Assembly: GCA_963716245.1 (NCBI GenBank)
Contig: OY970300.1
Coordinates: 2,356,001 to 2,420,000, forward strand
Source: VRUE01 sp963716245
GTDB lineage: Bacteria > Actinomycetota > Thermoleophilia > Solirubrobacterales > 70-9
Reading direction: 5' to 3'
DNA: 64,000 bases
Part shown: one piece after another, positions 36,289-44,180 of the stretch
Numbering within the stretch: the stretch's first letter is position 1
How the letters are laid out: every line of letters starts with the position of its first letter
Position numbers and translations under genes: made by a program
The notes under the pieces: generated by a model
The model's database searches: none
The model's input: the letters and a program-made list of their open reading frames with translations, nothing else
What the model was told of the DNA's origin: nothing

Positions 36289-36713
36289 GACCGCTCGACG
36301 GCCGGCCGCAGGCCGATCGCCAACCCCGGCGCGAGCAGATCGCGATCGGCAGAGAGCAGGCGCCGATCGGTGCGGCGGGCGATTGCGGCGTAGGAGGCGT
36401 CGTAGAAGGTGAGGTCGTGGGCCTCGGCCAGCTCGGCGGCGAGCCCGTAGTCCTCCGGGCGCAGCTCGAGCGGATCGCCGCAGATCTCGACGAGCAGGTC
36501 GAGGCCGGCGGCGATCCGCTCGGCGGACCAGCCGGAGTGTCGGGTCAGCACGTTGCCGACCTCGTGCACGGCGAGCGCGGTGGTCCGCATCGCGAGTCGC
36601 CCGATCGCCTCGCGTGCCAGCTCGCCCTCGGGCTCGCGCTCGACCGGCAGGAACCACTTGACGGCGACGCTGGCGTCGACCACCCACGCGTCGGTGACGG
36701 CGCCTGCGGTCAA
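36285..36713 (-). CDS. PIN-domain ribonuclease toxin (VapC family)
   Basis: The protein has 142 residues. PIN acidic residues are visible: VVDASVAVKWFL near residue 11, E in ALAVHEVGNVL, and the C-terminal LTFYDASYAAIA and LLSADRDL Asp residues. VapC toxins cut RNA, often initiator tRNA or rRNA. The gene follows vapB with an ATGA overlap. It ends convergently on the nucleotidyltransferase gene, with a 4-base overlap of stops. Confidence 0.93.
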   Translation of the reverse strand: MTAGAVTDAWVVDASVAVKWFLPVEREPEGELAREAIGRLAMRTTALAVHEVGNVLTRHSGWSAERIAAGLDLLVEICGDPLELRPEDYGLAAELAEAHDLTFYDASYAAIARRTDRRLLSADRDLLAPGLAIGLRPAVERS

Positions 36714-36946
36714 TCGTCGCGGCGGCGGTCGGCGCGGATCAGGGCAGCCGCGTCGACGGGACCGGCCCAGGCGGCGCTGAGCGTGTCCAGCTCGGCGAGC
36801 AGAGCGCCGCGATCGCGGCGCAGCAGACCGAGCTCGCGGCGGGCTGCATCCTGGAGCAGGGCGCTGCGGCTCGTCTTGCGCCGCTTCACCTCCGCGTCGA
36901 GCGCGCCCAGCAGCGTGTCGGGAATCGAGATCATCACCTTCGCCAT
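36710..36946 (-). CDS. Ribbon-helix-helix antitoxin (VapB-like)
   Basis: The protein has 78 residues from the ATG at 36946. The N-terminal RHH DNA-binding fold is KVMISIPDTLLGALDAEVKR then RKTSRSALLQDAARRELG. The acidic and polar tail would bind and block VapC. A TATACT box 6 bases upstream supports this start over the upstream one at 37009 and suggests a leaderless transcript. Antitoxins of this kind repress their own promoter. Confidence 0.9.
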   Translation of the reverse strand: MAKVMISIPDTLLGALDAEVKRRKTSRSALLQDAARRELGLLRRDRGALLAELDTLSAAWAGPVDAAALIRADRRRDD

Positions 36947-36952
36947 AGGCCG

Positions 36953-36958
36953 AGTATA
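36953..36958 (-). promoter_or_regulatory. -10 box of vapBC, leaderless type
   Basis: TATACT on the minus strand lies 6 bases before the vapB ATG. It overlaps the palindrome GTATATAC (36954-36961), a plausible VapB operator. Confidence 0.55.
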
Positions 36959-37048
36959 TACCCGTGGCATTACCGAAAGTGGTGAACCCGTCGCGGCCAT
37001 CTCCCCCATAGGGCGCGGAGGCCGAGACTCTCCCCCAAGCTCGCCGTT

Positions 37049-37720
37049 TTATCCGCTCGCAGCGGCTTCGTCCGCCAGGACGACCATCGCCTCGCTCGCC
37101 ACCCGGCCGGCCGGGATCGAGTCGTCGCCGGCCAGGAGCTTCGCCAGAGGGTCCCGAGCCTCCTCGCCGACGACCAGCCAGACGATCTGCCGCGCCGAGG
37201 CCAGCTCGGGGAAGGTCAGCGTCATGCGCCGGTGGCCTTCGTACTCGCCGGCGGTCACCGCGACGCGGCGATCGCTCACCCCGAGCACGGGATCGCCCGG
37301 CACGAGCGACGCGGTGTGCCCGTCCGGGCCGAGGCCGAGGTGGACGAGGTCGAGCCGCTCGGGAAGCTGCGCTTCGTACTCCGCGGCCGCCGCGTCGAGA
37401 TCGCGGCTCGTCACCGGCATCGGCTTCAGGCCCGCCTGGTGGGAGAGCGCCAGCATCCGGATCAGGTGCGTGAGGTTGCGGGCCTCGTCTCCCGGCGGCG
37501 CGACGCGCTCGTCCACCTGGAAGATGCGCGCCCGCTCCCAGGGCATCTCCTCGACGTCGCCGAGCGTCGCGACCATCCGCCAGGGGGTCCTGCCGCCGCT
37601 CAGCGCGAGCGAGAACTCGCCGCGGGCGGCAACGGCCTCGCGGCCGGCCTGGGCGATCAGCTCGGCGGCCCGCCGCGACGCCGAGTCGGCGTCCGGAAAG
37701 ACTTCGAGGTGGGCGCTCAA
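37049..37720 (-). CDS. pgl: 6-phosphogluconolactonase
   Basis: The protein has about 223 residues. Family motifs are FSLALSGGRTPWRM (phosphate-binding), FQVDERVAPPGDEARN and LVHLGLGPDGHTASLVPG, with the catalytic His in GHTASL. It hydrolyses 6-phosphogluconolactone, the step between Zwf and Gnd. The likely start is a TTG at 37720 overlapping the gnd stop (TTGA), giving MSAHLEVFPDADSA. The frame is open upstream inside gnd, so the start rests on homology and overlap. Gene order gnd-pgl on the minus strand implies coupling. Confidence 0.9.
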   Translation of the reverse strand: MSAHLEVFPDADSASRRAAELIAQAGREAVAARGEFSLALSGGRTPWRMVATLGDVEEMPWERARIFQVDERVAPPGDEARNLTHLIRMLALSHQAGLKPMPVTSRDLDAAAAEYEAQLPERLDLVHLGLGPDGHTASLVPGDPVLGVSDRRVAVTAGEYEGHRRMTLTFPELASARQIVWLVVGEEARDPLAKLLAGDDSIPAGRVASEAMVVLADEAAASG

Positions 37721-38733
37721 GAGCGCTTCTCGTCGTGACCGCCGAACTGCTTGCGCATCGCCGAGAGCACCTTGTCGGCGAAGTCGTCGTGGCCGCGCGA
37801 GGCGAAGCGCTCGTACAGCGCCGCGGTGAGGACCGGCGCCGGCACCCCCTCGTCGATCGCGGCGATCGAGGTCCAGCGCCCCTCGCCCGAGTCGGAGACG
37901 CGGCCGCTGAACTCGGCCAGGTCGGGCGACTCGCGCAGCGCCGCCGCGGTCAGGTCGAGCAGCCACGAGCCGATCACGCTGCCCCGCCGCCAGACCTCCG
38001 CGACCTCGGGGATGTCGATGTCGTAGCGGTAGTACTCGGGATGGTCGAGCGGCGCGGTCTCGGCGTCGGCCTCGCGCTCGACCTCGCCGGCGTCGGCGTT
38101 GTCGAGGATGTTGAGTCCCTCTGCGTAGGCCGCCATCACGCCGTACTCGATCCCGTTGTGGACCATCTTCACGAAGTGCCCCGCGCCGTTCGGCCCGCAG
38201 TGCAGGTAGCCCTGCTCCGCCGGGGAGGGATCGCCCGAGCGTCCCGGCGTCCGCGCCGCCGAGTCCACGCCCGGCGCCAGCGAGGCGAAGATCGGCTCGA
38301 GCCGCCCGACCGCGGCCTCCGGGCCGCCGATCATCAGACAGTAGCCGCGCTCGAGCCCGAACACGCCGCCGCTGGTGCCGCAGTCGACCAGGTCGATCCC
38401 CCGCTCGCGCAGCTGCTCGGCCCGCCGGATGTCGTCGCGGTAGTAGGAGTTGCCGCCGTCGACGATCGCGTCGCCCGGCTCCAGCACGGCGGCGACGTCC
38501 TCGATCGTCCGCTCGGTCACCTCGCCCGCCGGGACCATCGTCCAGACGCCGCGCGGCCCGCTCAGCTTCCCGGCCAGCTCCTCCAGAGACGACGCGCCCT
38601 CGGCACCCTCACCCGCCAGGGCAGCGACCGCGTCGGGGTTCACGTCGTAGGCGACGATGCGGTGGCCGTCGCGCATCAGCCGCCGCGCCATGTTGGCGCC
38701 CATCCGGCCGAGTCCGACGAGTCCCAGTTCCAT
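37717..38733 (-). CDS. gnd: 6-phosphogluconate dehydrogenase, decarboxylating, short NAD-type
   Basis: The protein has 338 residues, the short form; classic NADP enzymes have about 470. The Rossmann motif GLGRMGANMARR sits at residues 7-18, and D30 closes the second strand (VAYDVN), which points to NAD rather than NADP. Substrate-site signatures are VDGGNSYYRDD, DCGTSGGVFGLERGYCLMIGG (split here as DCGTSGGVFG and LERGYCLMIGG) and FVKMVHNGIEYG with catalytic Lys. It oxidises 6-phosphogluconate to ribulose-5-phosphate and CO2. It is divergent from zwf across 128 bases and overlaps pgl. Confidence 0.94.
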   Translation of the reverse strand: MELGLVGLGRMGANMARRLMRDGHRIVAYDVNPDAVAALAGEGAEGASSLEELAGKLSGPRGVWTMVPAGEVTERTIEDVAAVLEPGDAIVDGGNSYYRDDIRRAEQLRERGIDLVDCGTSGGVFGLERGYCLMIGGPEAAVGRLEPIFASLAPGVDSAARTPGRSGDPSPAEQGYLHCGPNGAGHFVKMVHNGIEYGVMAAYAEGLNILDNADAGEVEREADAETAPLDHPEYYRYDIDIPEVAEVWRRGSVIGSWLLDLTAAALRESPDLAEFSGRVSDSGEGRWTSIAAIDEGVPAPVLTAALYERFASRGHDDFADKVLSAMRKQFGGHDEKRS

Positions 38734-38861
38734 GCGTCTTCCGGCGCAATCCTATGCGCCCCCTCTCGGTGACTGTGGGATTGACCACACCAGAGCGGGG
38801 TCGATTCCGCCGTCGGCGGCGGAGTCGGGACCGCCGGCCTCGGATAGCCTGGCCCGCACCG

Positions 38862-40292
38862 ATGCCCCGCGGCGCAGACAGCCCGAATGGCAGCGCGCCC
38901 GCCGACGCGCTGACGATCTTCGGGCTGACCGGCGACCTGGCCCGGAAAATGACCTTCCGCGCCCTTTACAGGCTGGAGGCGCGGGGGCTGATCGACTGTC
39001 CGATCGTCGGCGTCGCGATCGACGACTGGGACGACGAGCTGCTGCGCCGCCACGCGCGCGACGCGGTCTCCGCCACGGTGGACAGCCCCGACGAGGACGT
39101 GTTCGCGCGGCTCGCGGCTCGCCTCTCCTACGTGCAGGGCGACTACTCGGACCCCGCCACCTTCGCCCGCGTCCGCGAGGCGATCGGCGACGCCGAGCGG
39201 CCGGTCTTCTACCTCGAGGTGCCGCCCTCGCTGTTCGCGACGGTGGTGCGCGGGCTCGACGACGCGGGCCTGGCCCAGCGCGCCCGCGTCGTGATCGAGA
39301 AGCCCTTCGGCCACGACCTCGACTCGGCCCGCGCGCTCAACGCCGAGCTCAAGGAGGCGCTCCGCGAGGAGCAGATCATGCGGATCGACCACTTTCTCGG
39401 CAAGGAGCCGGTGATGGACATTGCCTACCTGCGCTTCGCGAACTCCCTGCTGGAGCCGGTCTGGAACCGCGATCACGTCGCCTACGTGCAGATGACGATG
39501 GCCGAGGACTTCGGCGTCGAGGACCGCGGCCGCTTCTACGACCCCGTCGGGGCGCTGCGCGACGTCGTCCAGAACCACATCCTCCAGGTGCTCGCGCTGG
39601 TCGCGATGGAGCCGCCCGCCGGCAACCAGCCCGACTCGGTCCGCGACAAGAAGCTGGAGCTTTTCAAGGCGATCCGGCCCGCCGACCCGGAGCGCTACGT
39701 GCGCGGCCAGTACGAGGGCTACCGCGAGGTCGACGGAGTCGCCGCCGACTCGACCACCGAGACCTACGTGGCACTCGAGCTGGCGATCGACAACTGGCGC
39801 TGGAGCGGCGTCCCCTTCTTTGTCCGCGCCGGCAAGGAGATGCCGGTCAAGGCGACCGAGGTCAGCGTCGTCTTCAAGCGCCCGCCGCCGCTCGGCGTCG
39901 GGGACGGCCCACGGCCCGGCCAGAACGAGATGACGATCCGGATCGATCCCCAGCCCGGCGCGCGGCTGCGCATGCTCGCCAAGAAGGCGGGCGAGGAGGC
40001 GTTCGAGCCCGCCGACCTCGAGGTCCTCTTCGAAAAGGAGCCGGGCGAAGAGCCCGAGCCCTACGAGCGGCTGCTCAGCGACGCGCTCGCGGGCGACACG
40101 CAGCTCTTCACCCGGGAGGAATCGATCGAGGAGACCTGGCGCGTCGTCCAGCCGCTGCTCGACGAGCCGGGGCCCGTGCATCCCTACCCGCGCGGATCAT
40201 GGGGACCCCCCGAGGCCGAGAGGTTCACGCGTGGGGTCTGCCAGTGGTACGAGCCCTGGCTACCGCGACCCTCGGGTGGTCAGCCCCTGTAG
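38862..40292 (+). CDS. zwf: Glucose-6-phosphate 1-dehydrogenase
   Basis: The protein has 476 residues from the ATG at 38862. The nucleotide-binding loop is IFGLTGDLARKM, the catalytic stretch RIDHFLGKEPVMD holds the Asp-His pair and substrate Lys, and VIEKPFGHDLDSA is conserved. It oxidises glucose-6-phosphate and feeds Pgl and Gnd. The start at 38754 is rejected because the added leader is Arg-rich and reaches into the gnd promoter. The last 33 bases overlap the 3' end of the minus-strand basic protein gene. Confidence 0.95.
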   Translation: MPRGADSPNGSAPADALTIFGLTGDLARKMTFRALYRLEARGLIDCPIVGVAIDDWDDELLRRHARDAVSATVDSPDEDVFARLAARLSYVQGDYSDPATFARVREAIGDAERPVFYLEVPPSLFATVVRGLDDAGLAQRARVVIEKPFGHDLDSARALNAELKEALREEQIMRIDHFLGKEPVMDIAYLRFANSLLEPVWNRDHVAYVQMTMAEDFGVEDRGRFYDPVGALRDVVQNHILQVLALVAMEPPAGNQPDSVRDKKLELFKAIRPADPERYVRGQYEGYREVDGVAADSTTETYVALELAIDNWRWSGVPFFVRAGKEMPVKATEVSVVFKRPPPLGVGDGPRPGQNEMTIRIDPQPGARLRMLAKKAGEEAFEPADLEVLFEKEPGEEPEPYERLLSDALAGDTQLFTREESIEETWRVVQPLLDEPGPVHPYPRGSWGPPEAERFTRGVCQWYEPWLPRPSGGQPL

Positions 40293-40874
40293 GACGACCT
40301 CGATCGGCGAGCGGTGCTTGCCGTTCGACTCTTCGCGCGCGCTCTGCATCTCGGCGGCCAGCCGGCCCACCTGAGCGCTGAAGTTGCCGACCTCCTTCGC
40401 CGCGTGCTTCACGTCGCGCGACTTGAACTTGACCTTCATCTGGGGCCGCCGCTGGATCGCCTTCGCGAGACCCTTTGCCCGGCGCGAGCGAGCTCCGACG
40501 GCGAGCCCTCCGGCTGCGCCCATCAGCGCCGCGCCGCCGGCCATCAGCGGCACCTTCGCTTTGCTCGCCGCTTTACCGACGGACTGACCGGCCCCTTTGG
40601 CGGTCTGGCCCGCTCCTTTAGCGGTGCTCTCTACGGTCCGACGTGCTGAATCGACCCGACCCGAGCCGTTGGATTTGCTCGATTTGCTCGACGGGGCTTT
40701 CGCTTTCGGCCCGTTACGCGACCCGCTCGATGCTTTCGATTTGCTCGATTTGCTGCTCGATTTGCTCGAGCTTGATTTGCTGCGCGGTTTGCTCGTCGAA
40801 CCCCGCGATCGCGACTGCGGTTTGCGCGCGCCCTGGGATCGTTTCGACGAGCTCCGCGTTTTGGTCTGAGCCAT
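40260..40874 (-). CDS. Lys/Ser-rich basic protein with one hydrophobic segment
   Basis: The protein has 204 residues with a strong AAGGAGG site before the ATG at 40874. Residues 1-80 are low-complexity Ser/Lys/Arg (repeated SSKSSKSK), reminiscent of histone H1-like tails. Residues about 85-105 hold two near-repeats AKGAGQ. A small hydrophobic segment (PLMAGGAALMGAAGGLAVGA) follows, then a conserved-looking C-terminal part (SAQVGRLAAEMQSAREES). It may bind nucleic acid or cell-wall polymer at the membrane; I do not recognise a family. Confidence 0.75.
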   Translation of the reverse strand: MAQTKTRSSSKRSQGARKPQSRSRGSTSKPRSKSSSSKSSSKSSKSKASSGSRNGPKAKAPSSKSSKSNGSGRVDSARRTVESTAKGAGQTAKGAGQSVGKAASKAKVPLMAGGAALMGAAGGLAVGARSRRAKGLAKAIQRRPQMKVKFKSRDVKHAAKEVGNFSAQVGRLAAEMQSAREESNGKHRSPIEVVLQGLTTRGSR

Positions 40875-41004
40875 TTTGGCCTCTCCTCCTTGATCGAAGA
40901 CCTTGTTTCGCTCCCCGTAAACCTCGACCTACCCCGACCGACTACCCCGATTTGCGGGTGCGAACCCGCGCGCAGGATTCGTTCCAGCCGTAAGCCGGCG
41001 CCCC

Positions 41005-41280
41005 TCAGCTTTCGCGGTCGAGCTCCCGCTCGCGGCGAGTGGCGCGTTCCTCGTCGAGCTCGGCCTCGACCTGAACCCGCTTGGCGCGCTCCTCGGCGAT
41101 CGCGGCCTCGGTGCGCTTCTCCTCGGCCTGCGCGCGGTGATGACGGGCATCGTCGCGCTGGGCCTCGGTCTGCACCTGTCCGAACTCGCGGTCGTGCGAC
41201 TTGCGGCGGGCCGCCGAGACGACGAGTGCGATCAAGATCAGGACGCCGACCACTATGGCGATGACTGCAAGCGTGGACAT
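41005..41280 (-). CDS. Small single-pass membrane protein with charged coiled coil
   Basis: The protein has 91 residues from the ATG at 41280, with AAGGAGGAGAG right before it. Residues 4-24 form a membrane helix (LAVIAIVVGVLILIALVVSA). The rest is almost entirely Glu/Arg/Ala/Gln heptads (EERAKRVQVEAELDEERAT), predicted coiled coil. A longer frame to 41571 is rejected. It has the same strand and the same kind of strong ribosome site as the basic protein gene next to it. Function unknown. Confidence 0.8.
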   Translation of the reverse strand: MSTLAVIAIVVGVLILIALVVSAARRKSHDREFGQVQTEAQRDDARHHRAQAEEKRTEAAIAEERAKRVQVEAELDEERATRRERELDRES

Positions 41281-41396
41281 CTCTCCTCCTTGTCGTGGTG
41301 CCGGTGTTTCGTCTGCCCGCATCGCCAGGAACGAAACCTCGCTCGATGCGGGAGAGACCCCCCGGCGGTGTCCTCGAATCCGCATAGCCTCCGCCG

Positions 41397-42971
41397 ATGG
41401 CGCCGACGGACGACCGTGCCGGAACGCTCCTCGCCCAACTCGGGTTCGAGTCCTTTCGTCCCGGCCAACGCGAGGGAGTCGAGGCCGCCCTGGCGGGCCG
41501 CGACTCGCTGATCGTGATGCCGACCGGCGGCGGCAAGAGCCTCTGCTACCAGCTGCCGGGGCTCGCCTCACCGGACCTGACCGTCGTCGTCAGTCCCCTG
41601 ATCGCGTTGATCGTCGACCAGTGGAAGCGCCTCACGGCGGCCGGCCACCCGGTCGCGATGGTCACCTCGGCGATGGACGGCGAGGACGTCCGCCGCCACC
41701 TGCAGCAGGTGCGGGGCGGCGAGGCGCGGATCGTCTACTGCTCCCCCGAGCGGTTCGGCTCGAGCTTCTTCCTCGACACGATCGCGCAGCGGCGGATCGA
41801 CCTGCTGGCGGTCGACGAGGCGCACTGCGTATCGGAGTGGGGGCACGATTTCCGGCCCGACTACCTGCGGCTGCCGCAGATCGCCGAGCGCCTCGGCCGG
41901 CCCACCGTGATGGCCTGCACGGCGACCGCGACCGTGGCGGTGGGACGCGAGATCGCCGCCCGCTTCGCGATGCGCGACCCGCTCCAGGTCCGTTCCGGCT
42001 TCGACCGGCCCAACCTCTCCTTCGACGTGGTGCGGCTCGAGGGGAAGGGCTCGAAGGCGCGGCGACTCGCCCTGCTCGAAGCGGGCCTCGCCGATCCCGC
42101 GAACCGCCCGGCGATCGTCTACTGCGGCACCCGCAAGGACACCGACGAGGTCGCCGCGACGCTGCGGGACCGCGACCTGCGCGCGGTCCGCTACCACGCC
42201 GGGATGGAGGCGGAGGAACGGGGCGCCGCGCAGCACCGCTTCATGGTCGGCGAGGTCGACGTGGTCGTCGCCACCAACGCCTTCGGGATGGGGGTCGACA
42301 AGGCCGACGTGCGCTCGGTCTGGCACATGGCGATCCCGACCAGCCTCGAGGCCTACTACCAGGAGGCGGGGCGAGCGGGGCGCGACGGCCTGCCGGCGAG
42401 GGCGGTGCTGCTGGCGATGAAGGCCGACCTCGGCCGGCTGGTCCGCTTCAACCAGCAGCGGGCCGGCGACCCGGACCTGGCGATCGCCCACGAGCGCGGC
42501 TGGCGCGACTACCGGACCGTCAAATCGTTCGTCTACTCGGACCGCTGCCGGCGGCGCAGCGTCCTCGACCACTTCGGCGACCGCACGGCGGGGCGCCCGC
42601 TCGGACGCTGTTGCGACGCCTGCGACCCCGAGAGCTGGCTCCCGGACCCCGAGACGATCGTGGTCAAGGCGCCGCGCCGCGCGCGATCGAGTGCCGCGTC
42701 GGCGCCCGCCCCGCAGCTGTCCCCCGGCGACGGCCAGCTCTTCGAGGAGCTGAAGGCGTGGCGGCTGCGCGCCGCCGACGGCAAGCCCGCCTACACCGTC
42801 GCCCACAACAGCACCCTGGAGGCGATCGCAGCCGGCCGGCCGAGCACGGCGGAGCAGCTGCTCGCGATCCGCGGCATCGGCCCCAGCTTCGTCTCCAAGT
42901 ACGCGCCCGAGGTGCTGGCGATCGTCGCCGAGCATTCCGACGCGGCCTTGGCGAGAAACCCGTCTATCTGA
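41397..42971 (+). CDS. recQ: ATP-dependent DNA helicase RecQ
   Basis: The protein has 524 residues. Helicase motifs in order: FRPGQREGVEA (motif 0), PTGGGKSLCYQLP (Walker A), VDEAHCVSEWGHDFRPDY (DEAH and RecQ aromatic loop), ACTATAT (III), YHAGM (IV), VVATNAFGMGVDK (V) and YYQEAGRAGRDG (VI). A zinc module with CRRRSVLDHFG and CCDAC follows. A C-terminal HRDC domain (about 445-515, FEELKAWR then LAIRGIGPSFVSKY) is present. It unwinds DNA 3' to 5' in recombination and fork repair. A palindromic terminator overlaps its stop codon. Confidence 0.96.
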   Translation: MAPTDDRAGTLLAQLGFESFRPGQREGVEAALAGRDSLIVMPTGGGKSLCYQLPGLASPDLTVVVSPLIALIVDQWKRLTAAGHPVAMVTSAMDGEDVRRHLQQVRGGEARIVYCSPERFGSSFFLDTIAQRRIDLLAVDEAHCVSEWGHDFRPDYLRLPQIAERLGRPTVMACTATATVAVGREIAARFAMRDPLQVRSGFDRPNLSFDVVRLEGKGSKARRLALLEAGLADPANRPAIVYCGTRKDTDEVAATLRDRDLRAVRYHAGMEAEERGAAQHRFMVGEVDVVVATNAFGMGVDKADVRSVWHMAIPTSLEAYYQEAGRAGRDGLPARAVLLAMKADLGRLVRFNQQRAGDPDLAIAHERGWRDYRTVKSFVYSDRCRRRSVLDHFGDRTAGRPLGRCCDACDPESWLPDPETIVVKAPRRARSSAASAPAPQLSPGDGQLFEELKAWRLRAADGKPAYTVAHNSTLEAIAAGRPSTAEQLLAIRGIGPSFVSKYAPEVLAIVAEHSDAALARNPSI

Positions 42972-42987
42972 TCGGTTTCTCGCCAAG
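42947..42987 (+). terminator. Long stem-loop overlapping the recQ stop
   Basis: Perfect 14-base arms at 42947-42960 (CTTGGCGAGAAACC) and 42974-42987, with a 13-base loop that holds the recQ TGA. There is no T-run, as is usual for high-GC actinobacterial terminators. Confidence 0.75.
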
Positions 42988-43037
42988 CATCGCCTAGGTG
43001 CCTGCCACCATCCGGCAGACGCCCGGCGCGGAAGGGG

Positions 43038-44180
43038 ATGGCGCGCCGCCGGTCGAAGGACACCCGGATGATCTCCGTGCGAAAGATGAGGACGGCGCGC
43101 GGCGCGCGCGGCGCCACCGTGCTCCTCTGCCTCGTCGCAGCGGTTCCCGCGACGCTCCTCTGCCTCTTCGCAGCGGCCCCCGCAGCGGCCGGCTCGCTGC
43201 TGCCGCCCGGCAAGAAGGTCTATTTCGGCATCTCCGACACCGGCGACCCGGCCGACTTCGGCTCCTTCAGCGAGGCGATGAACAAGCACCCGGCGCTGAT
43301 CCAGACCTTCCGGACCTGGGGCTCGGACTTCCCGGAGTCGATCGAACGCTGGCAGGAGGCGCGGGCGCGCCCCGTCCTTCACATCACCACTGCGGACAAC
43401 AACGACGGCCACGAGTTGATCAGCCCGCGGGCGATCGCCCAGGGGCAGGGCGACGAGTACCTGGTCCGGCTCAACAAGCTCTTCTGGTCGAAGAAGATGC
43501 CCGCCTACGTCCGGCCGCTCGGCGAGCCGAACCGGTGCCTCAACGTCTACGCCGCCTACGACTGCGAGGGCGACTCGCGCGGGCCGGCGCACAGCCCGCG
43601 CTCCTACAAACGGGCCTTCCGCCGCATATACGTAGTCGTCCACGGCGGCGGCCGGCGAGCCGAGATCGACGCGCGGCTCGCGCAGGCCGGGCTGCCGCCG
43701 CTGAACGCCGACGTGCGCCGCCTGCCGAAGGCGCCCGTGGCGCTGCTCTGGAGCACCCTGCCGGCGGGCTCCCCCACGGTCCCCCAGAACCGGCCGCGCC
43801 ACTTCTACCCGGGCAGCAGGTGGGTCGACTGGGTCGGCACCGACGTCTACTCCGACAACCAGGACTGGAAGTCGCTGAGCGGCCTCTACCGCCGCTTCTC
43901 CGGCAAGCCGTTCGCGCTGCCCGAGTGGGGAGTCGTCGGCGCCGACGACCCGCGCTTCGTGCGGCGGCTGCTCGGGTGGGTCGACCGCCACCGCCGCACC
44001 AAGATGCTCGTCTACTACCAGGACTTCGGCTCGACCAGCCCTTACCGAATCCAGAGCTACCCGGCCAGCCTCAACGTCCTGAAGGCTTGGCTCCACCACC
44101 CCCGCGTCCCGCACTTCGCCCCGAACCCGCCGACGAAGCCCCCTCCGCCCCCGGGCGGCGTCGCGCCGAAGCGTCGCTAG
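43038..44180 (+). CDS. Secreted glycoside hydrolase, clan A (GH26-like) candidate
   Basis: The protein has 380 residues. A signal or anchor segment lies at about 25-50 (TVLLCLVAAVPATLLCLFAA). The mature domain is TIM-barrel-like: RPLGEPN carries the expected acid/base Glu after strand 4, and FALPEWGVVG the nucleophile Glu after strand 7. This spacing fits GH26 and related beta-mannanases. The C-terminus is proline-rich. The start could also be at 43068 or 43086. The last 110 bases overlap the convergent PQQ-propeller gene. Substrate not determinable from sequence. Confidence 0.78.
   Translation: MARRRSKDTRMISVRKMRTARGARGATVLLCLVAAVPATLLCLFAAAPAAAGSLLPPGKKVYFGISDTGDPADFGSFSEAMNKHPALIQTFRTWGSDFPESIERWQEARARPVLHITTADNNDGHELISPRAIAQGQGDEYLVRLNKLFWSKKMPAYVRPLGEPNRCLNVYAAYDCEGDSRGPAHSPRSYKRAFRRIYVVVHGGGRRAEIDARLAQAGLPPLNADVRRLPKAPVALLWSTLPAGSPTVPQNRPRHFYPGSRWVDWVGTDVYSDNQDWKSLSGLYRRFSGKPFALPEWGVVGADDPRFVRRLLGWVDRHRRTKMLVYYQDFGSTSPYRIQSYPASLNVLKAWLHHPRVPHFAPNPPTKPPPPPGGVAPKRR

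Noticed and set aside
40660..40800. Short tandem repeats (GATTTGCTCGA-like) considered as CRISPR or satellite
   Set aside because: They are the codons of the Ser/Lys-rich tail of the basic protein. There are no spacers of constant length and no cas genes.
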